Positions 59,990 through 64,000 of a stretch of 64,000 nucleotides of DNA are shown one piece after another. Origin of the DNA: Kribbella rubisoli (GTDB taxonomy: Bacteria; Actinomycetota; Actinomycetes; Propionibacteriales; Kribbellaceae). Each line of letters opens with the position of its first letter. Within the stretch, counting starts at the first letter, position 1. The DNA lies in contig NZ_SHKR01000014.1 of NCBI RefSeq assembly GCF_004217145.1, positions 496,001 through 560,000 on the forward strand. The letters are read 5' to 3'. Under the pieces are notes generated by a model, which saw only the letters and a program-made list of their open reading frames with translations, did not search any database and was not told where the DNA came from. Both the position numbers and the translations under genes were made by a program.

Positions 59990-60654
59990 TGGTTCGCGGT
60001 GACCACGACGACCGTGAAGGTGAGCAGCGGATGTGCGATCCACAGCCAACGCCACCGTGACCGCGTCGCGCGGATCAGGAACACCGCGACCATCAACGCC
60101 CAGCCGACGTGCAGGCTCGGCATCGCGGCGAACTGATTCGCGACCCCGGAGTGCGTGCTCGGTCCGTAGACCGACTGGCCGAGCAGCACGCCCGTGTCCA
60201 CCCAGCCCGACATCATCCGCGGCGGCGCAAGCGGGAAGAGCATGTGCCCGATCAGCGCCAGCCCGGTCAGCGACGCGAGCGCCCAGCGCGCCTTCCCGTA
60301 CTCCGCCGGGCGGCGAATCATCAACCACAGCAGGACCATCGCGGTCAGCGGGAAGTGCACGGTCGCGTAGAACAGGTTCGCGGCCCGGGCGAGCCCGTCG
60401 ACCTGCAGCGCGTGATGCTGGAGCGTCGCCTCGCTCGGCAGCCCGAGCCGGGCCTCCCAGCGGATCAACTCGTGGGCGTGCTTGAACGCGGACCCCGAGT
60501 GCTCCGCCGACAGGAACCGTCCGAGGTTGTAGACCCCGAACAGCACCGCCAGCAGCGCGATCTCGCGGACAACCCGCCATACCCCACCCCTACGACTCCG
60601 CCCCAGCTCCGGTAGCGCGGGTTGCCCCACCCGGTCCAGAGTCATCTGCGCCAT
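59824..60654 (-). CDS. PAP2-type phosphatase / inositol-phosphotransferase-like membrane protein
   Basis: 276-residue membrane protein of the PAP2/Aur1-like group. It has five or six hydrophobic segments and the lipid-phosphatase motifs SLHVGWA (C2) and NHYWLDG (C3), with PSTHSGVANQ before them. Substrates are usually lipid phosphates or inositol phospholipids. The ATG at 60654 has GGGGGT upstream; an in-frame ATG at 60738 lacks a ribosome site. The C-terminal 54 codons run antisense through the end of the SulP-carbonic anhydrase gene. Confidence 0.8.
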   Translation of the reverse strand: MAQMTLDRVGQPALPELGRSRRGGVWRVVREIALLAVLFGVYNLGRFLSAEHSGSAFKHAHELIRWEARLGLPSEATLQHHALQVDGLARAANLFYATVHFPLTAMVLLWLMIRRPAEYGKARWALASLTGLALIGHMLFPLAPPRMMSGWVDTGVLLGQSVYGPSTHSGVANQFAAMPSLHVGWALMVAVFLIRATRSRWRWLWIAHPLLTFTVVVVTANHYWLDGLVAIALAVPLLLIFDSSSSARTRKGSRSSTSLAAAAPMSNQSPISSSRP

Positions 60655-60820
60655 GCCGACCCCCAGCCTCAAACCGAACGCTCGTTCTCTGTAATTCCAC
60701 CCTGCGCCTGTGGCCTTGCTGAGATCAAGAACGGTCATTCGTTTTGCACTGTGATCCTCACCTCACAGCGGTCGGATATTGGCTGGCGCCGCTCCGTAGT
60801 CCCCGGAAGGATCGATCGGC

Positions 60821-61981
60821 ATGGAGAAGGTCTTCATCCGGTGGACGTGGATGCGCGCGGTCCTGCACAACGGATGGTGGCTGGTCACGAGCGTCTACCT
60901 GGTCGTCGACGCCGGCCTCTCCCCGGCCCAGCTCGTGCTGATCGGGTCCGTCCAGAGTGCGTTCGCGCTCGTGTTCGAAGTACCTGCCGGTGTCATCGCG
61001 GACACGATCAGCCGCAAGTGGTCGCTGGTCATCTCCCAGGTGCTGATGGGTACGGCGATGCTCGCGACCGGACTGTTCGAGTCGTTCCCGGCTCTCCTCG
61101 CGACCCAGGTGCTGTGGGGTATCTCGTGGACGTTCGCGAGCGGATCGGACGTCGCGCTGATCACCGACGAGCTCGATCGGCCCGACCGGATCAACTTCGT
61201 CCTGACGCGCGCCGCCCGCGCCCAGCTGACCGGCGCCGCGACCGGCCTGATCGCGCTCGGTCTGCTCGCCTGGGCGACCCGGCGCGACGTCACGATCATG
61301 GTTGCCGGCGTCGCGATGATGTCGCTCGCGCTGTACGTCGCGTTCCGCTTCACCGAGCACAACTTCGTCCCGACCCGCACGGCCCGCTGGTCGACGTCGT
61401 GGACCACCTTCGTCCGCGGTGTCACGCTCGTACGCCGGAGCCGCGCGATCCTGCTGATCTTCGCCGCGACGTTCCTCGTCAACGGCGCCTCGGATGCGGC
61501 CGGCCGGCTCACCCAGAAGCAGCTGATCGACCTCGGCCTGCCGCCGTCGATCCTTTGGTTCACGGCGCTCGGGGTGGTCGGGCTGGCCGTCGGTGCGGTC
61601 GTTCTGCGGCTCGTCACGCGGCGCATCACCGGGATCCACGCCGCGACCGATTACGCGCTGGCAGCGCTCGTCGGCGTACTCAGCATGCTCCTGCTCGCAT
61701 TCGCCCGCGATCCGGCCCTCGGCGCGATCGCCGTCGTACTCCTGAACGGCATCGTCACCCCGCTGACGCGGGTCATCAGCACGATCTGGATCAATACCCG
61801 CACGACCGCAGACATCCGCGCGACGACCCACTCGTTCCTGGCCCAGCTCGAGTACCTCGGCGAGATCGTCTGCGGCATCACGATCTCCACCCTCGCCGGC
61901 CTGACCACCCTCCCGATCGCCCTCGCCGGCTGCGCAGTCCTCTTCGCGGCAACCGCCGTACTCATGCGGTCGTCCAGGTGA
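60821..61981 (+). CDS. MFS transporter
   Basis: 386-residue major facilitator with about twelve membrane segments. Helix 2-3 signature IADTISRKWSLVISQ and FEVPAGVIAD are in the usual place. It resembles small drug-efflux or tetracycline-type MFS proteins; the substrate is unknown. GGAAGG lies 11 bases before the ATG. The 3' end overlaps the AcnX small subunit gene by 20 bases on the other strand. Confidence 0.85.
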   Translation: MEKVFIRWTWMRAVLHNGWWLVTSVYLVVDAGLSPAQLVLIGSVQSAFALVFEVPAGVIADTISRKWSLVISQVLMGTAMLATGLFESFPALLATQVLWGISWTFASGSDVALITDELDRPDRINFVLTRAARAQLTGAATGLIALGLLAWATRRDVTIMVAGVAMMSLALYVAFRFTEHNFVPTRTARWSTSWTTFVRGVTLVRRSRAILLIFAATFLVNGASDAAGRLTQKQLIDLGLPPSILWFTALGVVGLAVGAVVLRLVTRRITGIHAATDYALAALVGVLSMLLLAFARDPALGAIAVVLLNGIVTPLTRVISTIWINTRTTADIRATTHSFLAQLEYLGEIVCGITISTLAGLTTLPIALAGCAVLFAATAVLMRSSR

Positions 61982-62375
61982 TGGTTGCCTCGGTCGGTGT
62001 GGCCGAAACGTGCAACCGCGCGTTGTCCGGGATGGCGTCGTACGGCGCGAGGACGACCGGGAGGTCGAGGTTGTAGAGCTCGGCGGCGACGAGGGCGCCG
62101 AGCGGGATGATCGGGTCGGGGCGGGTCAGGATGATCGCGGCGGGTGCGGTGCGGGCGCGGATCTGTTCGGCCAGGACGCTGCTGGCTGAGCTGGAGCCGC
62201 GGCCGGACTCCATCATCAGGATGCGACCGGTGAGAACGGCGCCGCACTGCGGGTGATGCGCGTCGACGATGCGACCGTGTTCGTCGGTCCCGCCCCAGAA
62301 CGAGAGCGGCGCGGTGAGGCGGATCGGCTCGCCGGTCGCGGTGCCGGGGTGGAGAGTGCGGCCTCGGATGATCAC
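61962..62375 (-). CDS. aconitase X small subunit (DUF126)
   Basis: 137-residue DUF126 swivel domain, the small subunit of aconitase X: GRTLHPGTATGEPIRLTAPL, PQCGAVLTGRIL, then GRGSSSASSVLAE, which carries the active-site serine loop. Its GTG shares GTGA with the stop of the large subunit gene. Known bacterial two-subunit AcnX enzymes dehydrate cis-3-hydroxy-L-proline, and the archaeal ones mevalonate 5-phosphate. Confidence 0.88.
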   Translation of the reverse strand: MIIRGRTLHPGTATGEPIRLTAPLSFWGGTDEHGRIVDAHHPQCGAVLTGRILMMESGRGSSSASSVLAEQIRARTAPAAIILTRPDPIIPLGALVAAELYNLDLPVVLAPYDAIPDNARLHVSATPTEATITWTTA

Positions 62376-63586
62376 TCGAAGACGACCCGACCGGCACGGG
62401 CCGACGCGACGCATTCGGCCAGCGAGCCGAGGACCGCGCTGACGTTGATGTTTCCGGGTGCGTAATGCGCCCACTTGCCGGAGTTCGTCATCACGTTCTT
62501 CCAGTCGGGCGAGAGGATCGCGGTGACGTACGTGCAGGTGTCGACGACCACGGTCACGCCGGCGTTCTCCAACACGTCCAGCTCGGCGCCCTTGAGCCGC
62601 TCCCGCGTGTGGCGGTTGGTCGACAGGTAGAACGGCACCTTCAGCGGCGGCCCGTCTTTCAGCAACTCCGCGAGCCGCAGACATTCGGCGTACGACGCGT
62701 GCGGCGTACCGACGCTCACCGCATCGAGCTCACCGGTCGTCGACAACTCGCGCCTGACGCGGAGCAGGGTGTCGAGATCGACCTCGCGCACCGGAAGCTC
62801 AGCGAACTCGCGCGGCGCCTCCGGCGTAATGCCGACCGCATGGAACAACGCAACTCCCCCAGCCGACGCGGCCGCCGCGCCCAGCGCCTTCAGATCATCC
62901 TCGGTCACCTCTGCTGGAATCCCTACCAGCACAGGGATTCCAGCACCTACCACCGACCCGATGTGGTGCCCGAGCAACGGATACGCCAGCTCCGAATGCA
63001 GGAAGTCTCCCAACGCCCGGCAGTCGAATACCACGGTCCCCTGCCGCGCCTCGGACGTCTGCAATCCGGCGTACGGCGCTCGTCCGGTGATCGCCGCGCA
63101 GACGTCGAGGAAGTCGCCGTACCGATCCGTGCGCGCGCCGAGGACCGAGTTCGCGAACACGATCGCGTTCGACTCCGCCCACGCGATGTGCTCCCCGAGC
63201 CCGGGCCGGTTCGGGAGCTGGTACGGCGCGCACGTGAACGTCGGCGTACATCCGAGGTCGACGTACGCCGCCATCAGCTCCCGCCCCGCGGCCGCCAGCT
63301 CCTGATCGCGGACGAGGGCCGGGTGGATGAGGTCCATCGAGCCGACGTTCAGCGTCGTCGGGACGCGTACCCGAGCGCCCAGGTCGACCAGGCGGTGGGC
63401 GAAGTCCAGACTGACCTGGCCGTGGTACAGGCACGAGTCGACGTGCGCTGACGTGATCTCGACCAGCCGCGGCGCGTCCGAGATCCGCGCCTGACCGACG
63501 ATCACGCGCATCGCGAGCGCGACGCCGTCCCCGTCCCGACCGCCGAGCATTGCCTCTTCCTCGGCGGTCAGGTGAAGGGTCTGCAT
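62372..63586 (-). CDS. aconitase X large (catalytic) subunit
   Basis: 404-residue catalytic subunit of aconitase X (DUF521): LTAEEEAMLGGRDG at the start, VGSMDLIHPA, CAPYQLPNRPGLGEHIAWAE, and the cluster-region VMTNSGKWAHYAPGN near the end. In bacteria such enzymes use an iron-sulfur or metal cofactor to dehydrate cis-3-hydroxy-L-proline; mevalonate-5-phosphate is the archaeal substrate (family knowledge). Start ATG lies three bases after the S41 peptidase stop, so re-initiation is likely. No proline racemase or reductase gene is near, so the substrate is not proven here. Confidence 0.88.
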   Translation of the reverse strand: MQTLHLTAEEEAMLGGRDGDGVALAMRVIVGQARISDAPRLVEITSAHVDSCLYHGQVSLDFAHRLVDLGARVRVPTTLNVGSMDLIHPALVRDQELAAAGRELMAAYVDLGCTPTFTCAPYQLPNRPGLGEHIAWAESNAIVFANSVLGARTDRYGDFLDVCAAITGRAPYAGLQTSEARQGTVVFDCRALGDFLHSELAYPLLGHHIGSVVGAGIPVLVGIPAEVTEDDLKALGAAAASAGGVALFHAVGITPEAPREFAELPVREVDLDTLLRVRRELSTTGELDAVSVGTPHASYAECLRLAELLKDGPPLKVPFYLSTNRHTRERLKGAELDVLENAGVTVVVDTCTYVTAILSPDWKNVMTNSGKWAHYAPGNINVSAVLGSLAECVASARAGRVVFE

Positions 63587-63589
63587 ACC

Positions 63590-64000
63590 TCAGACGGTAA
63601 CCCGACGGCTCGCGACCAGGTTCCCCGACGTGTATCCGTCCGCCCGCAGCAGCGCGCCCGGATTCACCTCGAGGATGTCGATGCTCAGCGGCCCGGTCAG
63701 ATCCTCGGAGCTGATCGGGCGCTCGTCGAGATAGACGTCGACCCGATCGATGCTCTGGGCATCTATCGCGACCGTGAGCGTCGTGCCGCTGAGCGACGTC
63801 TTCAGGTCGAGCCTGCGAACCGGTAGCGCGGCGAGCAGCGCACCGGCCCTGTTCAGCAGGTCCACATTGCCGTCGAGCAGGTCGGCCTTGGTCATCCGGT
63901 GCGTCTCGTGCGGTTTCACGCCGAGGTCCTCGACCGGCGTACCGGCGAGCTTGCCTACGCGCAGGGTGCGGCGGATTGCGACCCGCAGGTTCGCGCCGTT
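63590..64000 (-). CDS. S41 family peptidase, C-terminal part (partial)
   Basis: C-terminal 136 residues of a protein that continues off the right edge. The stretch RVAIRRTLRVGKLAG followed by PVEDLGV and HRMTKADLLDGNVDLLNRA matches the end of actinobacterial S41 (tail-specific/tricorn-like) peptidases, though the catalytic Ser-Lys part lies outside the window. The frame is open to the last base, so it is truncated only by the window. It is upstream of the AcnX subunits with a 3-base gap, so all three form one operon. Confidence 0.7.
   Translation of the reverse strand, partial: NGANLRVAIRRTLRVGKLAGTPVEDLGVKPHETHRMTKADLLDGNVDLLNRAGALLAALPVRRLDLKTSLSGTTLTVAIDAQSIDRVDVYLDERPISSEDLTGPLSIDILEVNPGALLRADGYTSGNLVASRRVTV

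Noticed and set aside
1-64000. tRNA, rRNA or CRISPR features
   Set aside because: No T-loop-like GTTCRANTC with matching arms, no rRNA signature and no regularly spaced repeats were seen on reading both strands.

Overview
The window is GC-rich, densely coded DNA from an actinobacterium. The gene order pyruvate dehydrogenase E1 - fasR - fabD - fabH - acpP - fabF, the many TANNNT -10 boxes placed 6-7 bases before a start codon (leaderless transcripts), GTG starts, and DUF3145, DUF58/MoxR and HxlR genes all point to Actinomycetota. Gene content suggests a Kribbella- or Nocardioides-like member of the Propionibacteriales; that placement is inference. There is no tRNA, rRNA, CRISPR array, integrase or transposase in the window.

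Layout. 1-13.4 kb: the end of aceE, a GNAT enzyme, a flavin monooxygenase with a LuxR regulator, a pirin/PHP pair, then the fatty-acid synthase operon (fasR, fabD, fabH, acpP, fabF and a carboxyltransferase). FabD carries an unusual C-terminal biotinyl-like domain whose acceptor lysine is an arginine. 13.5-18.5 kb: DUF3145 and a MoxR-DUF58-VWA operon. 18.6-27.0 kb: oxidoreductases, a Tat-exported lactonase coupled to a secreted S15-like hydrolase, a secreted metallopeptidase, an Lrp regulator and a winged-helix protein. 27.1-37.9 kb: eight minus-strand genes in one run that resemble the Tcp conjugation apparatus of Gram-positive plasmids (TcpC, TcpD, TcpE, TcpF ATPase, TcpH channel, a cell-wall hydrolase) plus an M48 protease. 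No relaxase, coupling ATPase or integrase is present. 38.2-44.6 kb: aldo/keto reductase, thioredoxin, small enzymes, and a D-amino-acid dehydrogenase divergent from a PucR-type regulator. 44.6-48.2 kb: a run of four hairpins (two with the same loop), then a phenolic-lipid-like set (type III polyketide synthase, methyltransferase, flavin reductase/hydroxylase) with a divergent UbiA prenyltransferase. 48.2-64 kb: LysR/MFS pair, a truncated lysyl-oxidase-like gene, a secreted GH27 alpha-galactosidase, DUF427, SDR, HxlR, an MDR-SnoaL fusion, a SulP-carbonic anhydrase fusion overlapping a PAP2 gene, an MFS transporter, a two-subunit aconitase X, and the end of an S41 peptidase gene.

How the parts fit. 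FasR probably drives the fab operon through a palindrome at its own stop codon, and the carboxyltransferase supplies malonyl-CoA to FabD. The Tcp-like run is compact, with overlapping stop and start codons at several junctions and one promoter-like sequence upstream, so it is likely one transcription unit. The PKS, ICMT-like and FAD genes are also translationally coupled. Most other genes stand alone or as divergent regulator-target pairs.
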